The notes: generated by a model from the letters alone, not told the origin. A DNA stretch of 64,000 nucleotides from Microbacterium thalassium (GCF_014208045.1 NZ_JACHML010000001.1:434001-498000); one strand, 5' to 3'. Positions 33,434 through 43,407 are shown, numbered from the stretch's first letter. Numbers and translations are program-made.

Positions 33434-34183
33434 TCAACCCAGCAGCATCTTCTCGAGGTTCTCGATCGGCTCGTACCAGCCCTGGTCGAGGATCCACGTC
33501 TGCAGCGCCCGGTCCCAGCCCAGCGCGATGCCGAGGCCCACGACCACGAGCAGCCCGCCCATGACCCGGCGGAAGATCCCGTGCGGGTCGGCGAGCCACC
33601 CGAGCTTCCGCACGAGCGCCGTTCCGGCGAGCGCGATCCCCAGCAGCGCCAGGGCGAGCCCGATCGCATACGCCGAGACGTATACGACTCCGGCGGCGAA
33701 GGTCGCCGGCAGCACCGTCGCGACGATGAGCGCGTACGTCGGCGAGCAGCTGCTGAACGCGGGGCCGAGCGCGGCGCCCAGCGCGATGTCGCCGGTGAGC
33801 CCGCCGCGCCGGTAGCCGCGGTCGAGCAGACGTCCGCCGCCCGCCTGCCAGCCGGCGGCGACGGTGACCCGCTCCCACAGACCGGGGAAGAGCATCGTGA
33901 GGCCCAGCACCGCGACGATGACGCCCGAGACCGTCTGCCACACCCACGCCGGCACGCCCAGCAGCGCGCTCGTGGCCTTGAGCAGCAACGTGAAGGCGAC
34001 GACGGATGCCGCGAGCGCCGCCGCGATCACGAGCGGGCGGAACCAGCGCCGCTCGGCGACGCCCGCGTCGGCGTCCGCTCGGGCCGCCGTGCCGCCGACG
34101 ATCACCGGGAGCAGCGGCAGCACGCAGGGCGCGAGGACGGTGAGGACTCCGGCGGCGAACGAGACGAAGGTGAGCGCGAGCAT
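33434..34183 (-). CDS. ccdA: CcdA-type cytochrome c biogenesis / thiol-redox transporter
   Basis: A 249-residue membrane protein with six or more helices. The paired Cys residues of the CcdA/DsbD core are VLAPCVLPLLPV near residue 20 and SSCSPTYALIVA near residue 135. It carries electrons from cytoplasmic thioredoxin across the membrane. The start overlaps the stop of the preceding thioredoxin-fold gene (ATGA), so the pair forms a redox relay; the final acceptor (apocytochrome c or another secreted thiol protein) is unknown. No cytochrome synthesis genes are adjacent. Confidence 0.88.
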   Translation of the reverse strand: MLALTFVSFAAGVLTVLAPCVLPLLPVIVGGTAARADADAGVAERRWFRPLVIAAALAASVVAFTLLLKATSALLGVPAWVWQTVSGVIVAVLGLTMLFPGLWERVTVAAGWQAGGGRLLDRGYRRGGLTGDIALGAALGPAFSSCSPTYALIVATVLPATFAAGVVYVSAYAIGLALALLGIALAGTALVRKLGWLADPHGIFRRVMGGLLVVVGLGIALGWDRALQTWILDQGWYEPIENLEKMLLG

Positions 34184-34728
34184 CAGCCGCCGAGGCCGAC
34201 ACCGGCCAGTGCCGCGCCGACCGACGGATCGTCGTAGGCGACGAACGACGCGGTCGCCTCGCCGTCTTCGTCGAGGGCCACGACCGTCGTCTGCTGGCGC
34301 ACGTCGTACCGCTGGCGCAGCGCGTTGTTCGAGTCGTAGTCGACCTTGAGGATCGTGACGCCGTCGGGCACCCCTTCTTCGAGGATGCTGGCTTCGAGCG
34401 ACCGGCACTTCGGGCACCACGTGGCGTGGAAGAACAGCACGCGCGTGCCCTCGGCCGACGCGAGCGCGGCTTCGCTGTACTCGACGTAGGCGCCGGGGGT
34501 GACCGCATCCGCTTCGCTCGCGTCGTCCTCGGCCGGCTCCGCCGCCTCGGTCTCGGTCGGCTCGGGCTCCGGCTCGGCCACGACGGTCGGCGTCGCCGCA
34601 ACGGTCGTCGTGGGCTCGGAGGCCGCTTCGCCGGCCGCCCCTCCCCCGAGGGCGACGGCCGCGCCGACTCCCACGCCCAGGACGACGACGCCCGCCACCA
34701 CCAGTCCGACGATCGTTCCTCGCTTCAT
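34183..34728 (-). CDS. membrane-anchored thioredoxin-fold protein
   Basis: A 181-residue protein with an N-terminal signal anchor (about 5-30), an acidic Glu/Pro/Thr-rich spacer (about 38-80) and a thioredoxin-like domain with the CxxC motif ATWCPKCRSL. The C-terminal domain continues KVDYDSNNALRQRYDVRQQTT. It sits outside the membrane and should be reduced by CcdA, whose start overlaps this stop. The ATG at 34728 with GGAGG 9 nt upstream is preferred over the ATG at 34737, which touches that site. Anchoring through the N-terminal helix is inferred; I see no lipobox. Confidence 0.85.
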   Translation of the reverse strand: MKRGTIVGLVVAGVVVLGVGVGAAVALGGGAAGEAASEPTTTVAATPTVVAEPEPEPTETEAAEPAEDDASEADAVTPGAYVEYSEAALASAEGTRVLFFHATWCPKCRSLEASILEEGVPDGVTILKVDYDSNNALRQRYDVRQQTTVVALDEDGEATASFVAYDDPSVGAALAGVGLGG

Positions 34729-34848
34729 GTCTTCCATCCTCCCCCGCCGATCGCGGCGCACCGGTGACGAAGCGATGACGGATGCCGGGGGCCCGCGCAG
34801 TCGACGCGTGCGCGGACAGTCGCCGCGGTCGCCGGGATCGGCGGCGCT

Positions 34849-34854
34849 AGGGTG
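34849..34854 (+). promoter_or_regulatory. -10 element of the NCS2 permease gene
   Basis: TAGGGT; the expected transcript start near 34861 leaves a leader of about 25 nt carrying GAGGGAG. Confidence 0.4.
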
Positions 34855-34885
34855 ACCAGCGTCACAAGCATCCGAGGGAGTCGCC

Positions 34886-36205
34886 ATGCCCATCTGGAAC
34901 CTTCACGGCAACGGGCGCACCGTCGAACCGGGCAAGGTGGTCGCCCCGGACGAGCGGCTGAACTGGGGCGCGACGATCGCGGTCGGCGTGCAGCACGTCA
35001 TCGCGATGTTCGGCGCCACGTTCCTCGTGCCGGTGCTCACCGGCTTCCCGGTGTCGACGACGCTGCTGTTCTCGGGCGTCGGGACGCTGCTGTTCCTGGT
35101 GATCACCCGCAACAAGCTGCCGAGCTACCTCGGGTCGTCGTTCGCGTTCATCGCCCCGGTGACGGCGGCGACGGCCTCGCAGGGCATGGGGTCGGCCCTC
35201 GCCGGCATCGCCGCGGTCGGCATCCTGCTGGCCGCCGTCGGATTCATCGTCCAGTTCGCCGGCATGGGCTGGATCGACCGGCTCATGCCGCCGGTGGTCG
35301 CGGGGGCCATCGTGGCGCTCATCGGGTTCAACCTGGCGCCGGTGGCGTGGACGAACTTCGAGCAGCAGCCGCTCACGGCCACGATCACGCTCGTCGCGGT
35401 GGTGCTCTTCAGCGTGCTGTTCCGCGGGTTCCTCGGGCGCATCTCCATCTTCCTCGGCGTGCTCGTCGGCTACGTCGTCGCGGCGATCGCGGGCGAGATC
35501 GACTACAGCGCCGTGGACGAGGCGGCGTGGATCGGCCTGCCCGAGTTCCGGGTGGCCGACTTCGCCTCGCCCGGCACGTGGTCGGTGATCGCGATGTTCC
35601 TGCCGGTCGTGCTCGTGCTCGTCGCCGAGAACGTCGGCCACGTGCGCGGCGTCGCCGCGATGACCACGCGCTCGGTCAACCGGCAGACGGGGCGGGCCCT
35701 CATCGCCGACGGCGCCGCGACGACCCTCGCCGGCATGTTCGGCGGATCCGGCACGACGACGTACGGCGAGAACATCGGCGTCATGGCGGCCACGCGCGTG
35801 TACTCGACGGCGGCGTACTGGGTCGCGGGGGCCACTGCGATCCTGCTGAGCCTGTCGCCGAAGATAGGGGCGCTGTTCAACTCCATCCCGCCGGGCGTCC
35901 TCGGCGGGGTGACGACCGCGCTGTACGGGCTCATCGGCATCATCGGCATCAAGATCTGGGTCGACAACCGCGTCGACTTCTCACGCCCGGTCAACCAGTA
36001 CACCGGCGCCGTCGCGCTCGTGATCGCGATCGCCGGGTTCACGATGCAGTGGGGCGACTTCCAGCTCGGCGCGATCGTCATCGGCGCTGCGGCCGCGCTG
36101 CTGATCTACCACCTGGGCAACGCCATCGCCCGCTGGCGCAGGACCGGCGCCGACGACGGCGGCCCCATCCCCGCGGTCGGCGCGATGGGCGGCGACCCGC
36201 AGTAG
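34886..36205 (+). CDS. NCS2-family uracil/xanthine permease
   Basis: A 439-residue nucleobase permease with about 12-14 helices. VGVQHVIAMFGATFLVPVLTG opens the core. VAENVGHVRGVAAMT and FGGSGTTTYGENIGVMAAT carry the Glu and Asn residues that bind the base in UraA-type transporters. These features fit the UraA/uracil branch better than the xanthine branch, but the substrate is not certain. GAGGGAG lies 6 nt before the ATG. The location among purine genes is suggestive only. Confidence 0.92.
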   Translation: MPIWNLHGNGRTVEPGKVVAPDERLNWGATIAVGVQHVIAMFGATFLVPVLTGFPVSTTLLFSGVGTLLFLVITRNKLPSYLGSSFAFIAPVTAATASQGMGSALAGIAAVGILLAAVGFIVQFAGMGWIDRLMPPVVAGAIVALIGFNLAPVAWTNFEQQPLTATITLVAVVLFSVLFRGFLGRISIFLGVLVGYVVAAIAGEIDYSAVDEAAWIGLPEFRVADFASPGTWSVIAMFLPVVLVLVAENVGHVRGVAAMTTRSVNRQTGRALIADGAATTLAGMFGGSGTTTYGENIGVMAATRVYSTAAYWVAGATAILLSLSPKIGALFNSIPPGVLGGVTTALYGLIGIIGIKIWVDNRVDFSRPVNQYTGAVALVIAIAGFTMQWGDFQLGAIVIGAAAALLIYHLGNAIARWRRTGADDGGPIPAVGAMGGDPQ

Positions 36206-36219
36206 CCCTCTCCCTTCCT

Positions 36220-36245
36220 CGGATGCCGCGCAGCCGCCGCATCCG
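36220..36245. terminator. imperfect hairpin after the NCS2 permease gene
   Basis: CGGATGC (36220-36226) pairs with GCATCCG (36239-36245), with a C-C mismatch before two more pairs. It is a degenerate member of the GGATGCC terminator family. Confidence 0.55.
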
Positions 36246-36366
36246 TTCCGCCCAGTGCACATGCACTCGCCGACCGCATACGTCATCGACGGCGCAGAAC
36301 GTATCGACTCGGCGAAACGATGTGGACTCGCCGCGATGAGGGCGGGGCGGCGGGGGACGAGGGGAG

Positions 36367-37380
36367 CTAGACCGACGCGCGGACGACCAGCTCCGTGTCC
36401 AGCACCGTCACGTGGCGCGGGCTGCGACCGGCGAGGATGTCGAGCAGGATGCCGGCCATCTCCTCGCCCTGCTCGAACGACGGCTGGCGCATCGTGGTCA
36501 GCGGCGGCGTCACGCTCGTGGCGACGGGCGAGTCGTCGAAGCCGATGATCGCGACGTCGTCGGGCACCTTCAGACCCGCTCCGGCGAGCACGTTCATCGC
36601 ACCGCGCGCCATGAGGTCGCTGGCGATGAAGAGCGCGTCGGGCACGTCGCCGGTCTCGAGGATGCGGCGCATGGCGTCGGCCCCGTCGGCGGCGGTGAAG
36701 TTGCCGTCCTCGACCGCGGCCGCGGTGAGGCCGTGATCGGCGAGCGCCGCCCGGAACCCGTCGAGCCGGTCCACGCCCGCGGGCATGTCGAGGGGTCCGG
36801 TGATGGTGCCGATGCGGGTGTGGCCGCGCGAGATGAGGAACTCGGTGGCCACGCGCGCCCCGCGGGCGTTGTCGACGTCGACGTAGTAGTCGCGCTCGCG
36901 CTCGCGGACGGGACGGCCGCCGTAGACGACCGGCACGACCGCCGCGATCCGGTCGATGAACGTGTCGCTGGTGTGGTGCGAGACGACGATCGCGCCGTCG
37001 ACGGCGCCGCTGCGCAGGTAGCTGGTCGTCTTGTCACCGGGGTCGTCGTTCGCGATGAACAGGTTGAGCACGTAGTCGGACTTGCTGATGCGGGAGTTGA
37101 TGCCCGACACGATCGCGGCGAAGAACGGGTCGCCGAAGAACCGTGTGGTGTCCTCGGGCACGACCAGCGCGATGGCGTGGGTCTGCCGGCTCGCCAGCGA
37201 CCGCGCCGCCCGGTTGGGCACGTAGTTCAGCTCCGCGATCGCGCGGTTCACCGACTCGAGCGCCTCGGGACTGACGGCCGTCGAGCCGTTGACGACGCGC
37301 GACACCGTCGACCTCGAGACTCCCGCCGCAGCGGCGACCTCCTCGATGGTGACCGTTCCGCGCATCGCCTGCGTGCTCAT
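36367..37380 (-). CDS. cebR: LacI-family repressor of cellobiose uptake (CebR)
   Basis: A 337-residue LacI-family repressor. The helix-turn-helix is VTIEEVAAAAGVSRSTVSR followed by VVNGS (residues about 9-33), then the hinge LNYVPNRAARSLASRQ and a periplasmic-binding-protein-like domain. It is the last gene of the cellobiose locus. The locus promoter carries three palindromes close or identical to TGGGAGCGCTCCCA, the published CebR site of Streptomyces, which justifies the name. Cellobiose or cellotriose should release it. A separate promoter (TACGGT, 37403-37408) may also drive it. Confidence 0.9.
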   Translation of the reverse strand: MSTQAMRGTVTIEEVAAAAGVSRSTVSRVVNGSTAVSPEALESVNRAIAELNYVPNRAARSLASRQTHAIALVVPEDTTRFFGDPFFAAIVSGINSRISKSDYVLNLFIANDDPGDKTTSYLRSGAVDGAIVVSHHTSDTFIDRIAAVVPVVYGGRPVRERERDYYVDVDNARGARVATEFLISRGHTRIGTITGPLDMPAGVDRLDGFRAALADHGLTAAAVEDGNFTAADGADAMRRILETGDVPDALFIASDLMARGAMNVLAGAGLKVPDDVAIIGFDDSPVATSVTPPLTTMRQPSFEQGEEMAGILLDILAGRSPRHVTVLDTELVVRASV

Positions 37381-37400
37381 GGCGACCTGCCTTTCTGTGC

Positions 37401-38936
37401 CTACCGTACGGGCGCGTCCGTGGTGGCGTCGAGTGCGCGCGCCTCGATGACGCGACGGTACTCCCGGCCGGAGTCCTTGAGCGTGCGCTCCTGCGTGTCG
37501 TAGTCGACGCGGACGATGCCGAACCGCTTCTCGTAGCCCCACGCCCACTCGAAGTTGTCCAGTAGCGACCAGTAGAAGTATCCGCGCACGTCCACGCCCG
37601 CCTCGATCGCGTCGAGGACCGCGCCCAGGTGCGCGCGGAGGAACGAGCGGCGCTCGTCGTCGTGCACGCGCTTGGTGCCGTCCACGCCGACGACCTCGTC
37701 GTCGTAGGCCGCGCCGTTCTCGGTGACGTACAGGGTGACGTCGGCCGGTGCGGCGTAGTCGTCCGACACGCGCTCGAGCAGGCGCGTGAGGCCCTCGGGC
37801 TGCACCTCCCAGTGCATGGCGGTGCGCGACAGACCGCGGTCGTGCCAGTGGATGCGCTCCCAGGACGGGAAGGGCGAACCGGTCTGACGGTCGGTCGGCG
37901 CCTGGCCCCCGTCGGGCGGCGTGAGCGGAGCCGTAGCTCCGACGAGTTCGCCGTGGTAGTAGTTCACGCCGAGCGAGTCGAACGGGGTCGAGATCGCCGC
38001 GAGGTCGCCGGGACGCGTCGCGGCGGCGAGCGCGTCCATCGCCTCGGCGCCGGCGGAGCCGATCGCGCGGATGTCGTCGACCACATCCGCGGGGTACTCG
38101 CCGCGGAAGATCGGGTCGAGGAACCACCGGTTGAACTGACCGTCGATGCGGCGCGCGGCATCGACGTCGTCGGGGCTGTCGGCGTCGACGGGGTCGGCGA
38201 CGGTGAGGTTCAGCGTGATGCCGAGGTTGAGCGACTCGTCGCGGGCCCGCAGCTCGCGCACCGCCTGCCCGTGCCCGAGCATCAGGTGGTGCGCGGCGAG
38301 CGCACCCTCCTTCACACTGAAGTGCCCGGGGGCGTGGATGCCGGCGGTGTAGCTGAGGAACGACGAGCACCACGGCTCGTTGAGCGTCGTCCACACGTTC
38401 ACGCGGTCGCCGAGGGCGTCGTGCATGTCGAGGGCGTACTCGGTGAAGAGGTCTGCCGTGTCACGGTTGGTCCAGCCGCCCCGCTCCTGCAGGGCCTGCG
38501 GCAGGTCCCAGTGATAGAGCGTGAGCCACGGCAGGATGCCGGCGCCCAGCAGCTCGTCGACCAGACGCTTGTAGAAGTCGACGCCCGCCGGGTTCAGCGC
38601 CCCGCCGTCCGGCCGCACGCGCGACCACGACGTCGAGAAGCGGTAGGTCTGCAGACCCATGTCCTTCATCAGCGCCACGTCGTCGCGGTAGCGGTGGTAG
38701 TGGTCGCACGCGACGTCGCCGTTGTCGGCGTTGATGACCGCTCCCGGCACGCGGCAGAACGCGTCCCAGATGGAGTCGGTGCGTCCGTCCTCGTTCGCGG
38801 CGCCCTCGATCTGGAAGGCGGCGGTGGCGGCCCCGAAGAGGAACTCGGACGGGAAGGCTCGCGCGGCGGTGGCGGTCATGGGAGCGGCCTCTCGAGAGGG
38901 GTGGTTCGTCGTGCTGAGGGTGGTGGTCTCGCTCAT
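37401..38936 (-). CDS. bglC: family 1 beta-glucosidase
   Basis: A 511-residue GH1 enzyme. The acid/base Glu187 is in WTTLNEPW and the nucleophile Glu406 in VTENGAAY; SEFLFGAATAAFQIEGAA is the GH1 N-terminal signature. There is no signal peptide, so it acts inside the cell on cellobiose and short cellodextrins delivered by the transporter. The ATG at 38936 overlaps the stop of the upstream permease (ATGA) and has AAGGG nearby. A later Met20 is possible. Sequence and context match BglC of the Streptomyces ceb locus. Confidence 0.95.
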   Translation of the reverse strand: MSETTTLSTTNHPSREAAPMTATAARAFPSEFLFGAATAAFQIEGAANEDGRTDSIWDAFCRVPGAVINADNGDVACDHYHRYRDDVALMKDMGLQTYRFSTSWSRVRPDGGALNPAGVDFYKRLVDELLGAGILPWLTLYHWDLPQALQERGGWTNRDTADLFTEYALDMHDALGDRVNVWTTLNEPWCSSFLSYTAGIHAPGHFSVKEGALAAHHLMLGHGQAVRELRARDESLNLGITLNLTVADPVDADSPDDVDAARRIDGQFNRWFLDPIFRGEYPADVVDDIRAIGSAGAEAMDALAAATRPGDLAAISTPFDSLGVNYYHGELVGATAPLTPPDGGQAPTDRQTGSPFPSWERIHWHDRGLSRTAMHWEVQPEGLTRLLERVSDDYAAPADVTLYVTENGAAYDDEVVGVDGTKRVHDDERRSFLRAHLGAVLDAIEAGVDVRGYFYWSLLDNFEWAWGYEKRFGIVRVDYDTQERTLKDSGREYRRVIEARALDATTDAPVR

Positions 38937-39829
38937 CCCTTGACCGCTCCCGCCATGATTCCGCTCACAAGCTGCTTGCCCGTGAAGACGAACAGGATGA
39001 GCAGCGGGATCGTCGACAGGAGGACTCCCGCGAGGACGATCGAGTAGTCGACGAAGTAGTTCGACTGGAGGAGCGACAGCGCCACCGGCAGCGTCGGGTT
39101 CTGGCGGTCGAGCACGATGAAGGGCCAGAAGAAGTTGTTCCAGGCGGTCACGAACGTGAACAGCCCGAGCATCGCGGCGGCGGGACGGGCGGCGACGACG
39201 CCGACGGTCAGGAAGGTCCGGAACGACGACGCCCCGTCGACGCGCGCCGCCTCGATCAGCTCGTCAGGAACGGCCTGACGCAGGTACTGGGTCATCCAGA
39301 ACACGCCGAACGCGGTCACGAGCGCCGGGACGATGATCGCGCCGATGCTGCCGGTCCAGCCGAGGTCGGCGAACAGGATGTACAGCGGCACGACGCCGAG
39401 CTGCATCGGGACGGCCATGGTGGCCACGACGAACACCAGGAGAGGACCGGAGCCGCGGAAGCGGAGCTTGGCGAAGGCCCAGCCCGCGAGCGTCGAGAAC
39501 GCCACGACGGATGCGGCGATGAGCGCCGAGCTGTAGATGGAGTTCCACAGCGCCCGCCAGAAGTTCACGGCCGGGTCGCTCACGACGGCGGCGGCGTTGT
39601 CGAGGAAGTTCCCCGCCGGCCACCACGACATGTTGGGGTCGTTGATCGTCGAGGCGTCGCCCGAGCCGATGAGGAACGACCAGTAGAAGGGGAAGACCGA
39701 GCCGATGAGCACGACCACGAGGGCCCCATAGACCCAGAACCCGGCACGGCGGCCGCGGATGCGGACGGTGCGCTGACGCTTGCGCGGCGCGTTCTCGGTG
39801 ACGACGGCGGTGGTGTCGAGGGCGGTCAT
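38933..39829 (-). CDS. cebG: cellobiose ABC transporter permease CebG
   Basis: A 298-residue MalG-type permease: helix near residues 30-52, six helices in total, and the ATPase-contact loop EAARVDGASSFRTFLTVGV. It ends at GIMAGAVKG as is usual for CebG-like proteins. It pairs with the upstream CebF. The stop/start overlaps on both sides are 4 nt. No ATPase gene is in the operon; in this system a shared MsiK-type ATPase encoded elsewhere is expected. Confidence 0.92.
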   Translation of the reverse strand: MTALDTTAVVTENAPRKRQRTVRIRGRRAGFWVYGALVVVLIGSVFPFYWSFLIGSGDASTINDPNMSWWPAGNFLDNAAAVVSDPAVNFWRALWNSIYSSALIAASVVAFSTLAGWAFAKLRFRGSGPLLVFVVATMAVPMQLGVVPLYILFADLGWTGSIGAIIVPALVTAFGVFWMTQYLRQAVPDELIEAARVDGASSFRTFLTVGVVAARPAAAMLGLFTFVTAWNNFFWPFIVLDRQNPTLPVALSLLQSNYFVDYSIVLAGVLLSTIPLLILFVFTGKQLVSGIMAGAVKG

Positions 39830-40845
39830 GACGCACGTCCCTTCTTGAGGGGCTTCGGACTGCGGCCGCCCTCGTCCCGCACCAGGGTGCGGGTGACCAG
39901 GAGGTTGATCAGCCCGATGACGAGGATGATGAGGAAGAGGATCCAGGCGAGTGCCGCGGCGCGGCCGAAGTTCCATTCGCGCCAGCCGATGTTGTAGAGG
40001 AACAGCGTGATCGTCAGCCATTGCTGCGCGGGTCCGCCGGCGCCGGTGTTGTCGTACATGCGCGGCTCGTCGAAGATCTGCAGGCCGCCGATCGTCGAGG
40101 TGATGATGACGAAGATCAGGGTGGCCTTCAGCGACGGGACCGTGATGCTGAAGAACTGGCGGAAGGCGCCGGCGCCGTCGACGGTGGCCGCCTCGTAGTA
40201 GTCGCGCGGGATCGCCTGCATGGCGGCGAGGAGGATAAGGGTGTTGTAGCCGGTCCAGCGGAAGTTGACCATCGTCGCGATCGCGACGTGGCTCCAGAAC
40301 GGATCCTTGTGCCACGGGATGGTGATGCCGAACCAGTTGTCGAGGACGTTGTTCACGAGACCGTGGTTGTCGCCGAACATGTTGCTGAAGATCAGGGCGA
40401 CGGCGACCGGTGCCATCACGAACGGGATGAGCACGCTCATGCGCCAGAAGGTCTTGGCGCGGATGTTGCGGTCGAGCAGGGCTGCGATGAAGATCGCGGC
40501 GATCAGCTGCGGCACGCTCGAGAGCAGGAAGATGCTGAAGGTGTTGCGCAGCGCGGTCCAGAACTGCGGGTTGTTCAGGATCCAGATGTACTGGTCGAAC
40601 CCGATGAACTCGCCCTCGTTGCGGACGAGGTCCCAGTCCTGGAACGAGATGACCGCCGTGAAGAAGATCGGGAAGAGCCCGACGATCGCGAACAGGATGA
40701 AGAACGGCGAGATGTAGAGGTACGGCGAGAACTTCAGGTCCCACTTGCTCATCCGCTGGCTGAAGGAGAGGACGCGGACGGGACGGTCCTTCGGGGGCGT
40801 GGGCGTCGTCGGTGACGCCGTCGATCGCGTTTCGGTCGCAGTCAC
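39826..40845 (-). CDS. cebF: cellobiose ABC transporter permease CebF
   Basis: A 339-residue MalF-type permease with a cytoplasmic Thr/Pro-rich N-terminus, first helix at about 44-64 and the loop EAATVDGAGAFRQFFSITVP. It forms the translocation pore with CebG. The GTG at 40845 has GGAG about 6 nt upstream; longer starts would add an Arg/Pro-rich segment overlapping the untranslated gap after cebE (83 nt). Confidence 0.92.
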   Translation of the reverse strand: MTATETRSTASPTTPTPPKDRPVRVLSFSQRMSKWDLKFSPYLYISPFFILFAIVGLFPIFFTAVISFQDWDLVRNEGEFIGFDQYIWILNNPQFWTALRNTFSIFLLSSVPQLIAAIFIAALLDRNIRAKTFWRMSVLIPFVMAPVAVALIFSNMFGDNHGLVNNVLDNWFGITIPWHKDPFWSHVAIATMVNFRWTGYNTLILLAAMQAIPRDYYEAATVDGAGAFRQFFSITVPSLKATLIFVIITSTIGGLQIFDEPRMYDNTGAGGPAQQWLTITLFLYNIGWREWNFGRAAALAWILFLIILVIGLINLLVTRTLVRDEGGRSPKPLKKGRAS

Positions 40846-40928
40846 GGGAACTCCGGTCGGTTCGATGGGGGAAGAGGCGAGGCCGGGGTGCGTGCGGATC
40901 GCGGGACGACCCGCACGCACCCGGGGGA

Positions 40929-42200
40929 TCAGAAGGCCTCGACCTCGGCGACCCACGTGTTCCAGGAGGTCTCCTGGTCCTCGAGGCCGTCGAAGACACG
41001 GTTCACCGCGTTCTGGAGCGCGTCGTGGTACTTGAAGTAGTCCGCGTCCTTGTAGGGCGCGACGGTGACGGCGGCGGCGCGGCTCGAGAGGATCTCACCG
41101 GTCGGAGCGTCGTTGAAGTACTCGTTCGTCGCGCCGGCGAGCTCGTCGCTCTCGAGCGCCTCGAGCTGGCTCGGGAAGGTGCCGGCGTTCTCGAACGCCT
41201 GCATCTGCTGCTCGGGCGCGGTCAGCCACGAAGCCAGGGCCAGTGCGGCCTCGACGTTCTCGCCGTCGGCCGGGACGGTCAGGTACGACCCGCCCCAGTT
41301 GCCGCCGCCGTTGGGGAAGACATCCGCGATGTCCCAGCCCGTGACGTCGGGGGCGCTGCCGGAGATGACGCCGAGCATCCAGCCCGGGCACAGCATCGCG
41401 GCGAACTCGCCGTTGGCCATCGAGGCGAACCAGTCGTCCGACCACTGGCCGGAGTACGCCGAGTTGGGGACGGCCCGCTCGACGACGAGGTTGTACGCGT
41501 CGGCGACATCGGGGTTCGTGGTCGCGATGACGGTGCCGTCCGGCTCGGTGTAGGTGTACTCCAGCTGGTTCACGATGCCCTGGAGGACGGAGTTCGCCGA
41601 GTCGATCATCGGCTTGCCGGTCGCCTCGCGGTACTCGTCGGCGACGTCGAGGAAGTTCTCCCAGTCGCCGTCGAACAGCGCGGCGACGCCCTCGCGGTCG
41701 CTCGCCAGGCCGGCCGCCTCGAACAGGTCGGAGCGGTAGCAGACGCCCTGCGGGCCGATGTCGGTGCCGAAGCCGACCAGGCGGCCGTCGCCGTCGGTGG
41801 CAGCGGCCTCCTTCCAGTCGAGCCAGCGGCCCTTCACGTCGTCGGGCGCCTCGGCGAGCAGGTCGGAGTACTGCATCGCCTCGGCGAACCAGTCGATCTC
41901 GACCGCCTCGACGTCGGCGAGGCCGCCCTTGCCGAGCTTCTGGAAGAAGTTGGCGCGCGCGTCGCCGGACTCGGCCGCACGGTTGTGGACGACGGTGATG
42001 TTCGGGTTCTCGTCCATGTACTGCTGGAGCAGCTCGTCGGTGTAGCCGAAGTCGTTGAACGTCGCGACGGTGAGGGTGATCTCCTCGTCGCCGGTCGAGC
42101 CTTCGTCGGTCGTCGCTGCGGCGCATCCGGTCACGACGAGGGCTGTGGCGGAGAAGGCGGCGGCGGCTGCGAAGCCCCGCCGGATGGCGCGTGATTGCAC
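40929..42200 (-). CDS. cebE: cellobiose-binding lipoprotein CebE
   Basis: A 423-residue extracellular solute-binding protein, family 1. The signal peptide ends in the lipobox LVVTGC (Cys26). The mature part has VATFNDFGYTDELLQQYMDENPNI and a late Trp-rich lobe (PGWMLG, GGNWGGSYLTVPAD), typical of sugar binders. The start is assigned to the GTG at 42200, with AAAGGAG 5 nt upstream. The GTG at 42206 sits too close to that site. It is the first gene of the ceb operon and is preceded by the triple operator region. Confidence 0.92.
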   Translation of the reverse strand: MQSRAIRRGFAAAAAFSATALVVTGCAAATTDEGSTGDEEITLTVATFNDFGYTDELLQQYMDENPNITVVHNRAAESGDARANFFQKLGKGGLADVEAVEIDWFAEAMQYSDLLAEAPDDVKGRWLDWKEAAATDGDGRLVGFGTDIGPQGVCYRSDLFEAAGLASDREGVAALFDGDWENFLDVADEYREATGKPMIDSANSVLQGIVNQLEYTYTEPDGTVIATTNPDVADAYNLVVERAVPNSAYSGQWSDDWFASMANGEFAAMLCPGWMLGVISGSAPDVTGWDIADVFPNGGGNWGGSYLTVPADGENVEAALALASWLTAPEQQMQAFENAGTFPSQLEALESDELAGATNEYFNDAPTGEILSSRAAAVTVAPYKDADYFKYHDALQNAVNRVFDGLEDQETSWNTWVAEVEAF

Positions 42201-42284
42201 GGTCACTCCTTTGTGTGATTGAAGGTCAGTCTTTCAGGTCGAGGCCGAGCCGACCCGACCTCGCTGTCCGTGTGAACCCTCCCG

Positions 42285-42298
42285 TGGGAGCGCTCTCA
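42285..42298. promoter_or_regulatory. CebR operator 1 (downstream of transcript start)
   Basis: TGGGAGCGCTCTCA, one mismatch from the palindrome TGGGAGCGCTCCCA. Confidence 0.85.
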
Positions 42299-42312
42299 CG
42301 GCCGTGGAGCAC

Positions 42313-42342
42313 ACGCTACGGGAGCGCTCCCACGAATGTCAA
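42313..42342 (-). promoter_or_regulatory. ceb operon promoter
   Basis: On the minus strand, -35 TTGACA (42342-42337), an 18-bp spacer and -10 TAGCGT (42318-42313). The transcript start should be near 42306, leaving a leader of about 105 nt. Operator 2 lies inside the spacer. Confidence 0.8.
42319..42332. promoter_or_regulatory. CebR operator 2 (in promoter spacer)
   Basis: CGGGAGCGCTCCCA, one mismatch from the consensus palindrome. Confidence 0.85.
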
Positions 42343-42355
42343 GGGAGCGCTCCCA
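42342..42355. promoter_or_regulatory. CebR operator 3 (upstream of -35)
   Basis: AGGGAGCGCTCCCA, one mismatch from the consensus palindrome; centres of the three sites are 34 and 23 bp apart. Confidence 0.85.
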
Positions 42356-42410
42356 CGACTTTCGTCACGGTTGCATCACAGTCGCCGTCGGCATCCGCAT
42401 CCGGGTCGCC

Positions 42411-42416
42411 TAGAAT
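42411..42416 (+). promoter_or_regulatory. -10 element of purS-purQ
   Basis: TAGAAT; transcript start near 42423, leader of about 32 nt with CGGAG before the purS ATG. Confidence 0.5.
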
Positions 42417-42454
42417 CTTGTTGATCCCTGCCCGCGACTCACGGAGCTTGCGCA

Positions 42455-42699
42455 ATGCCCACCATCGTCGTCGACGTCATGCCCAAGGCCGAGCTCCTGG
42501 ACCCCCAGGGCAAGGCCGTCGTCGGAGCCCTCGGGCGCCTCGGGATCGAGGACTTCTCGGCCGTGCGCATCGGCAAGCGCTTCGAACTCACCGTCGACGG
42601 CGAGGTCACCGACGAGGTGCTGGCCGCCGCGAAGAAGATCGCGGACGACATGCTCTCGAACTCGGTCATCGAGGACGTCGTGGGCATCGAGGTGGTCGA

Positions 42700-42703
<4 letters not shown>
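42455..42703 (+). CDS. purS: phosphoribosylformylglycinamidine synthase subunit PurS
   Basis: An 82-residue PurS ([20 protein letters not shown], then [14 protein letters not shown]). It is the small dimeric subunit that bridges the PurQ glutaminase and the PurL synthetase. Its stop overlaps the purQ start (GTGA). It diverges from the ceb operon over about 255 bp. Confidence 0.96.
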
Positions 42704-43407
<704 letters not shown>

